A DNA stretch of 34,443 bases from Cyclobacteriaceae bacterium (GTDB taxonomy: Bacteria; Bacteroidota; Bacteroidia; Cytophagales; Cyclobacteriaceae). The stretch lies in contig JAOUDZ010000038.1 of the NCBI GenBank assembly GCA_029858965.1, forward strand, positions 1-34,443, read 5' to 3'. A model generated the notes under the pieces. That model was not told the origin of the DNA. It did not search any database and worked only from the letters and a program-made list of their open reading frames with translations. Below, piece by piece: positions 17,192-25,209 of this stretch (within the stretch, counting starts at the first letter, position 1; every line of letters starts with the position of its first letter). A program made the position numbers and the translations under genes.

Positions 17192-18442
17192 TCAACCGTC
17201 TGCAACCGAGATTAATTCCTCCAAACTGGCCATTACGCTGTCAATCGAAAGATAATTTTCAGCATACTTGCGAGCGTTATTTCTAAGGTAAACAAAGTCT
17301 TCATTCACCGCTTTCAATATACCTTCATTGAGGGCCGCCTGGTTCTCGGCGTCAACCAATATACCTAAATCATGGTCTTTTACAAGGGAATACAGTCCTG
17401 AGTCTTTATTGGCGGTAATGAGTGACAACCCACCCACTGATAGTATGGTGGTTAGCTTGGACGGCATTACCAAATCGCTGGCGCTGCTTTTTTGAATGAT
17501 CAAGTGCAAGTCGGCAAGATTGAGAAACTGATTAAATTTTTCGAAAGGCTGAATGGGAAGAAACTGTAGATTGTCGAGACTTAATTTTTCGGCTAGCCGT
17601 TGAAGCTGCGCCCTATAAGGTCCAGATCCGCAAACAATAAATTTCAAAATTTTCACCTCACGTAAATGATTGGCTGCATGTATAATAGATTCAAGCCCTT
17701 GCTTTTCTCCGATTGACCCGGAATACAGTACAATTACATCAGAAGTCTGATAGCCAAAATCCCTTCTGAGGTCCAATCGATTCTTAAGTGGATAGAACAC
17801 CCTGGTATCTGCCCAGTTTGGCAGCAGGTAAACGTCTTTTTTAGCTTTTTCAGAAATCTTTCTTACCATTTCCGCAGAGATGCTTGAGACAATTTCAGAC
17901 TGATCATAAATGTATTTTTCAATCTTAAGCAATACGCGGATCAGCCATTTGGATTTTATCATGTTCAGGTCCCTTGCCGCTTCAATCTGCATGTCCTGTG
18001 TATGATATAATAGCTTTGCTTTTCGAATTTTCTTGTAGAATACTGCCAAAAGACCTACCGGAAATGGAGGCGCCACGGTGATGACAAGGTCAAATTTTTT
18101 CTTCGTTAAAAATCCGATCAGTGGCAAAGCAGCAGACACAAAAAAGGAAAGATCCAAGAGCACCCTTTTCAACCCGGAGGGATTGCTTGGAACATATTGT
18201 GGGCACCTGATGATCCTTAATTTTCCATTGGAATGCTCACTATTTACCTCTTCTGTTGAATACCAAAATCTTCGGCTATGGTATGGTTCCTGAACTTTCC
18301 AAAAAGGATAATATGGGTATGATGTAATAACAGTACAATCGTAACCTTGGTCAACAAACCATTGTATCATTTCTCCGTTATATTTTCCAATACCGGTTGG
18401 CTCGGGGTAAAAGTTGTAATGAATCAGTAAAATTCTCTTCAT
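17192..18442 (-). CDS. WbuB/WcaI-like glycosyltransferase, GT4 family
   Basis: The 416-residue GT-B enzyme starts at ATG 18442 with RILLIHYNFYPEPTGIGKYN, the N-terminus characteristic of the WbuB/WcaI group (fucose/fucosamine transferases of colanic acid and O-antigen loci). It continues with YPYYPFWKVQ. A hydrophobic patch at about 85-115 (LSFFVSAALPLIGFLT) indicates monotopic membrane association. The C-terminal domain has VIVLYSGSIGEKQGLESIIH near 237, KFIVCGSGPYRAQLQRLAE near 270 and ASDLVMPSKLTTILSVGG near 325, where this group carries PSK in place of the usual E-x7-E. It is the first gene of the minus-strand locus, 203 bases before wza. No clear promoter was found upstream. The exact sugar is not determined by sequence. 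Confidence 0.88.
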   Translation of the reverse strand: MKRILLIHYNFYPEPTGIGKYNGEMIQWFVDQGYDCTVITSYPYYPFWKVQEPYHSRRFWYSTEEVNSEHSNGKLRIIRCPQYVPSNPSGLKRVLLDLSFFVSAALPLIGFLTKKKFDLVITVAPPFPVGLLAVFYKKIRKAKLLYHTQDMQIEAARDLNMIKSKWLIRVLLKIEKYIYDQSEIVSSISAEMVRKISEKAKKDVYLLPNWADTRVFYPLKNRLDLRRDFGYQTSDVIVLYSGSIGEKQGLESIIHAANHLREVKILKFIVCGSGPYRAQLQRLAEKLSLDNLQFLPIQPFEKFNQFLNLADLHLIIQKSSASDLVMPSKLTTILSVGGLSLITANKDSGLYSLVKDHDLGILVDAENQAALNEGILKAVNEDFVYLRNNARKYAENYLSIDSVMASLEELISVADG

Positions 18443-18768
18443 CCTAAAAGCAGGTTGTAAAGGTTTCGAAAAGGCTCGCCTCTGGAGGTTGCTTCATGCG
18501 ACAATTTCCCACTTGGGCGGCAAATTCGACAACCACGCATCACTCAATGCAGCAGTGGTGCCCGAATACTACGTCTTCAGCAGAAGTTATACAAATCAGA
18601 AGTGAAAAGGTAACCCTTCAATGATAACAGTCTTCATGATGAATGATTTCGGTCACCAAGCCCGCGGTTAATATAAGACAACTTAGCAAATGTGTATTGA
18701 CAATTTCGACTCCTAACGAAAAAGGCTCAAGAGCGTTTTCATAAATATTATTACTAGAAATAGTTTAT
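18443..18768. other. Intergenic region, no gene seen
   Basis: These 326 bases separate the polysaccharide locus from hpf. No ORF with coding character, no tRNA (no acceptor stem with a matching T-arm on either strand), no strong hairpin terminator and no clear TAnnTTTG promoter were found. In many Bacteroidota genomes tRNA genes and tuf follow hpf, but they are not here. Confidence 0.5.
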
Positions 18769-19071
18769 TCAAATCCTTGCACTTTGCAAACGGTGCTTAA
18801 ACTTTTTCAATTGGATGCGTAGAGCATCCGCGGCAAGATCCGTTGCTTCTTCAAAAGTGCGTGCTTTCTCTATTGCAAAGAGTTGTGAACCGGGAACCCG
18901 AAGTTTTACTTCGACCGTTTTATTGTCAATCCCCTCGTTGTTAATGCGCAAGAAGACTTCACCATCCACTAACCGATCATAAAAAGTTTCCAGCTTATCC
19001 AGTTTCTTCTGGATGAAATCGATAAGCTTAGCGTCTGCATTGAAGTGGATTGAATGAACTTGTAACTTCAT
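18769..19071 (-). CDS. hpf: Ribosome hibernation-promoting factor, short form (HPF/RaiA family)
   Basis: The 100-residue product binds the 30S subunit between the A and P sites and helps form inactive ribosomes in slow growth. The sequence shows the HPF/RaiA beta-alpha fold. It starts MKLQVHSIHFNADAKLIDFI, has a helix with KKLDKLETFYDRL (about 27-39) and the strand pair VFLRINNEG and KTVEVKLRVPG, and ends with the conserved helix FEEATDLAADALRIQLKKFK (about 74-93) rich in basic residues. It is the short form, lacking the C-terminal dimerisation domain of long HPF. The start is ATG 19071. It follows the tyrosine recombinase gene on the same strand with a 117-base gap, the usual neighbour order rpsU-xer-hpf of Bacteroidota. 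Confidence 0.93.
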   Translation of the reverse strand: MKLQVHSIHFNADAKLIDFIQKKLDKLETFYDRLVDGEVFLRINNEGIDNKTVEVKLRVPGSQLFAIEKARTFEEATDLAADALRIQLKKFKHRLQSARI

Positions 19072-19188
19072 AGTTATAAAAATTTAAGTTGAAAAAAGGA
19101 TTCTCTCGGTCGTAATGACCACCCAGCATTCAGGGAGTATTTATCTTATCATGTGGTATGATGTTTATTGTTGACCATATGCACTTTT

Positions 19189-20073
19189 TCAAGCTTTTGG
19201 GTGCGCTTGTTCAAAAATTCTTTTCAACTTATCCATAGAGTTGTGCGTATAAATCTGGGTCGCTGCCAGGCTGCTATGACCTAGCAGATCCTTCACAGCA
19301 TTTATTTCTGCACCTTTGTTGAGCAAATGCGTTGCATAGGTGTGGCGGAGCACATGAGGGCTTATCTTATCAGCCGTAGTGTGCAAGTTCAAGTATTTCT
19401 TCACTGTTCTATAAACCAGCATGGGATAGCACCGTTCTCCCTTACTGGTAACAAAAAGATATCCGTGACCTTTTAACGTAAGTGCCTTATTCCTGGTTGT
19501 AGTATATTCTTCGACAAGCTTAACAATGCTTTTCGGAAAAGGGATTACTCTTTCCTTGTTTCTTTTCCCCAAAACCTTTATGGTTCGATTTCTTAGATCA
19601 ACCTGGTTTTCCTTCAAGGTAATCAGTTCCGAAAGTCGAATACCGGTTGCATAGAAAAGTTCCAAGATCAATTTGTCCCGCATACCCTCAAGTGTATCTT
19701 CATTAAAGTTTTCACCATCGAGAAGATTGACCATATCAGATTCTTTAACAAAAGAGGGCAGTTTCTTGCGTGTTTTCAATATGCCGATCTTTACCATCGG
19801 GTCTTTGGGGATGACATCCTGCTTCAGCAAGAATTTAAAGAAAGTCCGAAGACAAGCTATTTTTCGGTTTACTGACAACGGTTCGATTCCACATTCCACA
19901 AGATGAATAATCCAGGCGCGAATGATGCCATAATCAGCTTCTTCAGTCTTATGTTCCGGGTGGTTTGTGCCAAGAAAATCCGAGAATTGATCAAGATCGT
20001 TTCGATAAGCCCTCAACGTATTGAGGCTAAGTCTTTTCTCGAATTGAAGGTATTTAAGGAAAGATTCAATCAT
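19189..20073 (-). CDS. Tyrosine recombinase XerC/XerD type
   Basis: The 294-residue enzyme is of the size and layout of Xer recombinases that resolve chromosome dimers at dif. An N-terminal SAM-like core-binding domain (about 1-85; FLKYLQFEKRLSLNTLRAYR, LSVNRKIACLRTFFKFL) is followed by the catalytic domain. All catalytic residues are visible: R146 in ATGIRLSEL, K170 in VLGKRNKERVIPF, H240 and R243 in SPHVLRHTYATHLL, H266 in LLGHSSLA and nucleophile Y275 in TQIYTHNSM. There is no fusion or mobile-element hallmark around it, and it sits in the conserved rpsU-xer-hpf neighbourhood, so it is a housekeeping Xer protein and not a phage integrase. XerC and XerD cannot be separated by eye. Start ATG 20073. 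Confidence 0.93.
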   Translation of the reverse strand: MIESFLKYLQFEKRLSLNTLRAYRNDLDQFSDFLGTNHPEHKTEEADYGIIRAWIIHLVECGIEPLSVNRKIACLRTFFKFLLKQDVIPKDPMVKIGILKTRKKLPSFVKESDMVNLLDGENFNEDTLEGMRDKLILELFYATGIRLSELITLKENQVDLRNRTIKVLGKRNKERVIPFPKSIVKLVEEYTTTRNKALTLKGHGYLFVTSKGERCYPMLVYRTVKKYLNLHTTADKISPHVLRHTYATHLLNKGAEINAVKDLLGHSSLAATQIYTHNSMDKLKRIFEQAHPKA

Positions 20074-20107
20074 GCATGCTACGCCATACCCATCAGTAGA
20101 AGCAATA

Positions 20108-20146
20108 TAAAAAAATAATCCCCTTTAGGAAAATACCAAAGGGGAT
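20108..20146 (-). terminator. Rho-independent terminator after rpsU
   Basis: A perfect 9-bp stem (ATCCCCTTT at 20118-20126 with AAAGGGGAT at 20138-20146, loop 11) is flanked by an A-run at 20108-20115. In minus-strand RNA the A-run becomes a U-run just after the stem. It lies between the rpsU stop and the xer start, so rpsU should be mainly monocistronic. Confidence 0.82.
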
Positions 20147-20222
20147 ATGTAGTCAAAATGAGAAGTAATCGATGATAACTGTCGAGTTATCAATAATCAA
20201 GACTCATTTCAGAAAATCTAAT

Positions 20223-20420
20223 CTAGATTTTAGTCTCCTGAAGTCTCATTTGTTCCCTGTAGGCCGCCCGAATAATTTGCGCTCTGCGGCTAACAGAAGG
20301 TTTTGTAAAAGAAGTACGTGAGCGTAATTCCTTTAAAACTCCAGTTTTTTCGAACTTCTTTTTAAAGCGCTTTAGGGCCTTATCAATTGATTCGTTTTCC
20401 TTTACGTTGATAATCAGCAT
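20223..20420 (-). CDS. rpsU: 30S ribosomal protein S21
   Basis: This 65-residue basic ribosomal protein sits near the 3' end of 16S rRNA and, in Bacteroidota, takes part in holding the anti-Shine-Dalgarno region. It starts MLIINVKENESIDKALKRFK, the S21 signature (N-E-S-I-D-x-A-L-x-R-F-K-x-x), followed by KKFEKTGVLKELRSR and the Bacteroidota-type SFTKPSVSRRAQIIRAAYR in the C-terminal helix. The length is typical of the phylum. It has its own TAnnTTTG promoter (20439-20470) and its own terminator (20118-20146). The start is ATG 20420. No Shine-Dalgarno is apparent. Confidence 0.96.
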   Translation of the reverse strand: MLIINVKENESIDKALKRFKKKFEKTGVLKELRSRTSFTKPSVSRRAQIIRAAYREQMRLQETKI

Positions 20421-20438
20421 AATTCTTATTTAGGGCTG

Positions 20439-20470
20439 CAAATATAGGGTAAAGTCACCCTTTTTCGCAA
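20439..20470 (-). promoter_or_regulatory. Promoter of rpsU
   Basis: On the minus strand TATATTTG (plus CAAATATA, 20439-20446) is a full match to TAnnTTTG, with TTG (plus CAA, 20468-20470) 21 bases upstream. Transcription would start near 20433, giving a leader of about a dozen bases. The promoter overlaps the 52-base gap after the acyl-CoA dehydrogenase stop. Confidence 0.65.
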
Positions 20471-20472
20471 GT

Positions 20473-21645
20473 CTATCGCAAAATAGATCTTGATATAACC
20501 AATTTCTGAATCTCCGAGGTCCCTTCACCAATGGTGCAAAGCTTGGCATCACGATAGTACTTCTCGGCAGGAAAGTCCTTAGTGTACCCGTAACCGCCAA
20601 ATATCTGCACGCCTTCATTTGCGGCTTCTACTGCAATTTCTGACGCGAAAAGCTTGGCCATGGCAGATTCTCGTGTTACCTCTAGCCCTTTATTCTTCAG
20701 ATCTCCTGCCCTGTAAGTCAATAATTTTGCCGCCTCAATCTTAGTGGCTATTTCCGCCAGCTTAAAAGCTATTCCCTGGAATTTAGAAATGGGCTGATTG
20801 AATTGGTGTCTTTCTTTCGAGTACATCAATGCAGCTTCAAAAGCACCTATGGCAATTCCCAAACTTAGGGAAGCAATGGAAATCCTGCCCCCATCCAAAA
20901 CCTTCATGGCTTGAATAAAACCTTCGCCCTCTTTGCCCAGCATTTGAGATTCATGAATTCGGCAATCGGTAAAAATTAGTTCAGCTGTTTCTGAGGCGCG
21001 CATGCCTAATTTATTCTCTTTTTTCCCCGATGAAAAACCTGGGGTTTCTTTATCAACAATGAAGGATGACATCCCGCGAGAATCACCTACTTCTCCAGTA
21101 CGCACGATGACAACTGCAACATTTCCCGATTTTCCATGCGTGATGAAATTCTTGGCGCCATTTAATATATAGTACTCGCCATCGCGTATTGCTGTTGTAC
21201 GCATATTCCCGGCATCGGATCCGGTATTTGGTTCAGTCAAGCCCCAGGCACCTAACCAATCGCCAGTGGCTAGCTTGGGCAAGTATTTCTTTTTTTGTTT
21301 CTCGTCACCAAATTGAAGGATATGGTTGGTGCAAAGTGAATTGTGTGCAGCCATTGAAAGTCCAATCGAGCCATCGATCTTAGAAACTTCAGTGATGGCA
21401 GTAATGTATTCAAGGTAACCAAACCCTGCCCCACCATACTCCTGTGGGACAAGTACACCCATCAACCCCAACGATCCCATCTTGGAAAACAATTGCCTCG
21501 GAAACTCCTGGCTTTCATCCCACTCCATCATTTTTGGCTTTATTTCAAGGGCACCAAAATCACGCACCATCTGTCGGATGAATATTTGATTTTCTTTTTC
21601 ATTGAAATTGACCGCTACATCTTCATCCATACGTTTTTCCACCAT
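20473..21645 (-). CDS. Acyl-CoA dehydrogenase
   Basis: This FAD-dependent enzyme catalyses the first step of beta-oxidation or branched-chain acyl-CoA breakdown, passing electrons to ETF. From ATG 21645 the product is 390 residues. Family landmarks are [19 protein letters not shown] near residue 66, the FAD-binding [18 protein letters not shown] near 131 and [13 protein letters not shown] near 160. Further on come [37 protein letters not shown] near 285, [20 protein letters not shown] near 350 and [10 protein letters not shown] near 375, where the Glu of GEG is the expected catalytic base. It is intact and of usual length. A TTG at 21657 would add four residues but ATG 21645 is preferred. Chain-length class is undetermined. 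It has a strong promoter with a palindrome over its -33 box, suggesting control by a repressor. Confidence 0.95.
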   Translation of the reverse strand: MVEKRMDEDVAVNFNEKENQIFIRQMVRDFGALEIKPKMMEWDESQEFPRQLFSKMGSLGLMGVLVPQEYGGAGFGYLEYITAITEVSKIDGSIGLSMAAHNSLCTNHILQFGDEKQKKKYLPKLATGDWLGAWGLTEPNTGSDAGNMRTTAIRDGEYYILNGAKNFITHGKSGNVAVVIVRTGEVGDSRGMSSFIVDKETPGFSSGKKENKLGMRASETAELIFTDCRIHESQMLGKEGEGFIQAMKVLDGGRISIASLSLGIAIGAFEAALMYSKERHQFNQPISKFQGIAFKLAEIATKIEAAKLLTYRAGDLKNKGLEVTRESAMAKLFASEIAVEAANEGVQIFGGYGYTKDFPAEKYYRDAKLCTIGEGTSEIQKLVISRSILR

Positions 21646-21670
21646 AGGTATCGCCAATTAAACAAGGGTG

Positions 21671-21702
21671 CAAAATTACAGCGATTTACCCTAACTAACA
21701 AA
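21671..21702 (-). promoter_or_regulatory. Promoter of the acyl-CoA dehydrogenase gene
   Basis: Minus-strand TAATTTTG (plus CAAAATTA, 21671-21678) is a perfect TAnnTTTG box. TTTG (plus CAAA, 21699-21702) lies exactly 20 bases upstream. This is one of the two best promoter matches in the window. It is 26 bases ahead of the ATG at 21645. Confidence 0.72.
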
Positions 21703-21714
21703 CAACTGTTAGTT
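21693..21714. promoter_or_regulatory. 22-bp palindromic operator candidate
   Basis: AACTAACA (21693-21700) and TGTTAGTT (21707-21714) are exact reverse complements separated by 6 bases. The palindrome covers the -33 element of the acyl-CoA dehydrogenase promoter, an ideal position for a repressor. The size and AACTAAC-like arms are typical of TetR-family operators, which often control fatty-acid degradation genes. No regulator gene is adjacent. Confidence 0.55.
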
Positions 21715-21812
21715 GTATTACAAAGATTTTAGAAAAATCCATTTTGAAAATCCCCGCCATGTTCTAATCTGACTAAATGTTTTAATTTCGCGATTCAAAA
21801 AACTAATCATTC

Positions 21813-23126
21813 ATGAAAATAGCGGTAGTTGGCACTGGTTATGTTGGTCTTGTAACCGGAACCTGTTTCGCAGAAACGGGTAATACAGTAACCTGTATTG
21901 ATATCGACCAGGAAAAGGTTGAGAAGCTTCAAGGCGGTACTGTGACAATATATGAGCCAGGATTGGAGCAATTGTTTTCCAGGAATATAAAGCAAGACAG
22001 ACTTTTCTTCACAACAAACCTGGAAGAAGGCATAAAAGACGCCAAAGTCATTTTTTTAGCCTTGCCAACCCCACCGGGCGAAGATGGATCGGCGGACTTG
22101 AAATATATCCTTAAGGTTTCTGATGACCTGGGACCAATCTTGAAGGGCTATACAGTTATTGTTGACAAGAGTACTGTTCCGGTAGGAACGGCGGATAAAG
22201 TCAGGGAGCGGATAGCGAAAAACGCGAAATCAAATTTTGATGTCGTTTCAAACCCTGAATTCTTGCGCGAAGGTGTGGCTGTTGAGGATTTTATGAAACC
22301 AGACAGAGTCGTTTTGGGCACCAAATCCCCCGAGGCAAGGAAAGTTATGGAAGCGCTTTACTCTCCTTTTGTTCGCCAGGGTAATCCAATCATCTTTATG
22401 GACGAGCGTTCTGCGGAACTTACAAAATACGCCGCAAACTCGTTTCTTGCCACAAAGATTTCCTTTATGAATGAGATAGCCAACTTGTGTGAACTTGTTG
22501 GAGCAGACGTAGATGCAGTTCGGAAAGGGATAGGTACTGACAGCCGAATCGGCAAGCGATTTTTGTTCCCAGGTATTGGGTATGGAGGAAGTTGCTTCCC
22601 CAAGGATGTACAGGCATTGGCTAAGTCATCTATGGATGTCAAGTATGATTTTAGAATTCTTAACGCAGTGATGGAGGTTAATGCTACTCAAAAAACCAGA
22701 CTAATTCCCAGAATAAAAGCATACTTTGACGGAGACCTAAAAGGAAAAACCATAGCGGTCTGGGGGTTATCCTTCAAGCCCCATACAGATGACATTCGCG
22801 AAGCGCCTGCGTTGTATAATATTGAGGAACTCTTGCGCGAAGGGGCTATAGTGAAAGCGCATGACCCCGAGGGGATGAAGAATGTAGCAAAGGTGGTTGG
22901 TAATAAAATACAATATTTTGATACGCCTTATGAGGCGGCTGAAAATGCAGATGCAATCTTTATTGCAACAGAATGGCCTGAGTTTAGGGCTCCTGATTTT
23001 GAAAAGCTATCGTCCATCCTGAAGAGAAAGGTTATTTTTGATGGACGTAATCTCTATGACCTTGGACTTATGAAAGAACTGGGGTACGCTTATTTCAGCA
23101 TCGGCAGGGAGGTGATTCATGGCTAA
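21813..23126 (+). CDS. ugd: UDP-glucose 6-dehydrogenase
   Basis: This enzyme oxidises UDP-glucose to UDP-glucuronate with two NAD+. The 437-residue product has the N-terminal Rossmann motif [12 protein letters not shown] (5-16), acidic IDID at about 29-32, [13 protein letters not shown] near 84-96, STVPVGT near 120, and NPEFLREG near 147. In the catalytic core come [17 protein letters not shown] (205-221) and [12 protein letters not shown] (254-265), with nucleophile Cys261. The UDP-binding domain has [16 protein letters not shown] near 325 and ATEWPEF near 387. It is complete and of normal length. It starts at ATG 21813 and overlaps the next gene by 8 bases. The pair makes UDP-xylose from UDP-glucose in two steps. 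An imperfect promoter-like box (TAATTTCG, 21783-21790) lies upstream. Confidence 0.97.
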   Translation: MKIAVVGTGYVGLVTGTCFAETGNTVTCIDIDQEKVEKLQGGTVTIYEPGLEQLFSRNIKQDRLFFTTNLEEGIKDAKVIFLALPTPPGEDGSADLKYILKVSDDLGPILKGYTVIVDKSTVPVGTADKVRERIAKNAKSNFDVVSNPEFLREGVAVEDFMKPDRVVLGTKSPEARKVMEALYSPFVRQGNPIIFMDERSAELTKYAANSFLATKISFMNEIANLCELVGADVDAVRKGIGTDSRIGKRFLFPGIGYGGSCFPKDVQALAKSSMDVKYDFRILNAVMEVNATQKTRLIPRIKAYFDGDLKGKTIAVWGLSFKPHTDDIREAPALYNIEELLREGAIVKAHDPEGMKNVAKVVGNKIQYFDTPYEAAENADAIFIATEWPEFRAPDFEKLSSILKRKVIFDGRNLYDLGLMKELGYAYFSIGREVIHG

Positions 23127-24108
23127 GCAACGCGTGTTAATCACTGGTGGTGCGGGCTTCCTTGGCTCCCATCTCTGTGATAGGTTTATCAGGGAGGGAT
23201 TTCATGTTATTGCCATGGACAATCTGATAACTGGAGATTTACGCAATATCGAACATTTGTTCAAACTGGCAGATTTCGAATTTTATCATCATGACGTTTC
23301 TACTTTCGTGCACATACCAGGGAAACTACATTACATACTTCATTTTGCCTCTCCTGCAAGCCCGATTGATTACCTGAAAATTCCCATCCAAACCTTAAAA
23401 GTCAGCTCATTAGGTACGCACAATCTCTTGGGACTTGCCAGAGCAAAAAAATCAAGAATACTGGTTGCCTCCACATCAGAGGTATACGGTGACCCATTGG
23501 TTCACCCTCAGGTGGAAGAATATTATGGTAATGTGAATCCGATTGGTCCAAGGGGTGTATATGATGAAGCAAAACGCTTCCAGGAAGCCATAACGATGGC
23601 CTACCACACGTACCATCATTTGGAGACTAGGATCATCCGTATTTTCAATACCTATGGCCCACGAATGCGTCTGAATGATGGAAGAGTGCTTCCGGCGTTC
23701 ATTGGTCAGGCTTTACGCGGTGAAGACTTGACGGTCTTTGGCGATGGTACACAAACACGATCATTTTGTTTTGTTGACGATGAAGTTGAAGGAATCTTCA
23801 GATTACTGATGTCGGATTATCATTTACCCATGAATATTGGTAACCCCAATGAAATAACTATCGGCGATTTTGCGGAAGAAATAGTTAGGCTTACCGGTAC
23901 GAAACAGAAAGTGATATATAAACCTTTGCCGGTAGATGATCCTAAACAGAGGCGGCCTGACATTACCAAAGCCAAGGAGATATTGGGGTGGGAACCGAAA
24001 GTCTCAAGATCGGAAGGATTGAAGATTACATATGATTACTTCAAATCGCTGCCACATGAAGTACTTTTTGAAAGGGATCATAAGAACTTTCAAAAATACG
24101 TTCGGTAG
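23119..24108 (+). CDS. uxs: UDP-glucuronate decarboxylase (UDP-xylose synthase)
   Basis: This extended SDR converts UDP-glucuronate to UDP-xylose with tightly bound NAD+. The 329-residue product shows [17 protein letters not shown] (8-24), [12 protein letters not shown] (33-44), the diagnostic [20 protein letters not shown] (75-94), [15 protein letters not shown] (117-131), YDEAK with catalytic Tyr148/Lys152, and [23 protein letters not shown]...YLKIPIQTL and [14 protein letters not shown] separate this family from dTDP-glucose dehydratases. ATG 23119 lies inside the last codons of ugd and is preceded by a strong Shine-Dalgarno-like GGGAGGTG (about 23107-23114), unusual for this phylum, fitting translational coupling. 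One stop-to-start gap of 9 bases separates it from rfbB. Confidence 0.94.
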   Translation: MAKQRVLITGGAGFLGSHLCDRFIREGFHVIAMDNLITGDLRNIEHLFKLADFEFYHHDVSTFVHIPGKLHYILHFASPASPIDYLKIPIQTLKVSSLGTHNLLGLARAKKSRILVASTSEVYGDPLVHPQVEEYYGNVNPIGPRGVYDEAKRFQEAITMAYHTYHHLETRIIRIFNTYGPRMRLNDGRVLPAFIGQALRGEDLTVFGDGTQTRSFCFVDDEVEGIFRLLMSDYHLPMNIGNPNEITIGDFAEEIVRLTGTKQKVIYKPLPVDDPKQRRPDITKAKEILGWEPKVSRSEGLKITYDYFKSLPHEVLFERDHKNFQKYVR

Positions 24109-24117
24109 AGTTATGCC

Positions 24118-25176
24118 ATGACCAAAAGAAATATTTTAATAACCGGTGGCGCAGGGTTTATTGGGTCGCATGTTGTGCGCTTGTTTGTAAACAAATATCC
24201 ATCATATTTAATTGTAAATCTGGATAAGCTTACCTATGCTGGCAACCTGGAAAACCTGAAGGACGTAGAAAATAAATCAAATTATCATTTTGCAAAAGGA
24301 GATATACTCGATGTAGAATTTTTGTATGAGGTTTTCAAAAAGCATGACATAGATGGGGTAATTCACCTCGCAGCAGAATCTCATGTTGACCGGTCCCTCC
24401 ACAACCCGGTGGAATTTGCGAGTACTAATATAATCGGTACACTTAATCTCCTGAGCGCCGCGCAAGCCAGCTGGCATAGCAATTACCAGGGAAAAGTCTT
24501 CTACCACATTTCAACAGACGAAGTGTATGGCTCTGCCGAGCACGGTATATTTTTTACCGAACAGACTCCAATTGATCCAAGATCCCCCTATTCGGCGTCC
24601 AAGGCGAGCAGCGATCACTTTGTTAATGCATATAATAACAGTTATGGATTGCCTACACTGATTAGCCGCTGTTCAAACAACTATGGCCCGTACCATTTTC
24701 CTGAGAAGTTAATTCCCTTGATGATCAATAACATCCTTAACAGTAAGTCATTACCGGTTTATGGAAAGGGTGAGAATGTTCGTGATTGGTTATTTGTCGA
24801 AGACCATGCCCGGGCCATTGATGCAATTTTTCACGGCGGGACATCTGGTCAAGTTTATAACATTGGTGGTAATAACGAGTGGAGAAATATAGATTTGGTA
24901 AATTTCTTATGCCATACTATGGATCACAAGCTTGGCCGTGAGGAGGGCACCTCTGCAAGGCTAATAACCTATGTAAAGGATAGACCCGGCCATGACCTTC
25001 GGTATGCAATTGATGCCTCTAAATTGATCAGCGAAACAGGGTGGCGGCCCCAAGTTTCATTTGAAGTGGGCCTGGAGATGACAGTAGAGTGGTATCTGGC
25101 TAACCAGGAGTGGTTAAGGCATGTAACATCCGGAGAGTATCTTCAATATTATGCTAAAATGTATCAAAGCAGTTGA
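24118..25176 (+). CDS. rfbB: dTDP-glucose 4,6-dehydratase
   Basis: This SDR enzyme makes dTDP-4-keto-6-deoxy-glucose, the second step toward dTDP-rhamnose and other deoxysugars. The 352-residue product has ITGGAGFIGSHVVR (8-21), LDKLTYAGNLENL (35-47), HLAAESHVDRS (83-93) and the catalytic triad STDEVYG (132-138; Thr133-Asp134-Glu135). YSASKASSDH follows, with Tyr158 and Lys162. SRCSNNYGPYHFPEKLIPL near 193 and RDWLFVEDHARAI near 220 complete the family pattern. It is full length. The gene begins at ATG 24118, 9 bases after the decarboxylase stop, and precedes rfbA by 33 bases. The order is inverted relative to many rfbA-rfbB pairs, and rfbC/rfbD are absent. Confidence 0.97.
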   Translation: MTKRNILITGGAGFIGSHVVRLFVNKYPSYLIVNLDKLTYAGNLENLKDVENKSNYHFAKGDILDVEFLYEVFKKHDIDGVIHLAAESHVDRSLHNPVEFASTNIIGTLNLLSAAQASWHSNYQGKVFYHISTDEVYGSAEHGIFFTEQTPIDPRSPYSASKASSDHFVNAYNNSYGLPTLISRCSNNYGPYHFPEKLIPLMINNILNSKSLPVYGKGENVRDWLFVEDHARAIDAIFHGGTSGQVYNIGGNNEWRNIDLVNFLCHTMDHKLGREEGTSARLITYVKDRPGHDLRYAIDASKLISETGWRPQVSFEVGLEMTVEWYLANQEWLRHVTSGEYLQYYAKMYQSS

Positions 25177-25209
25177 CTTATCCTCCGAACTAAGTAACTG
25201 ACAAAATCT

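Noticed and set aside
19189-20073. Tyrosine recombinase as an integrase of a mobile element or phase-variation switch
   Set aside because: It has normal Xer length and lies in the conserved rpsU-xer-hpf context; no attachment-site repeats or invertible promoter were seen nearby.
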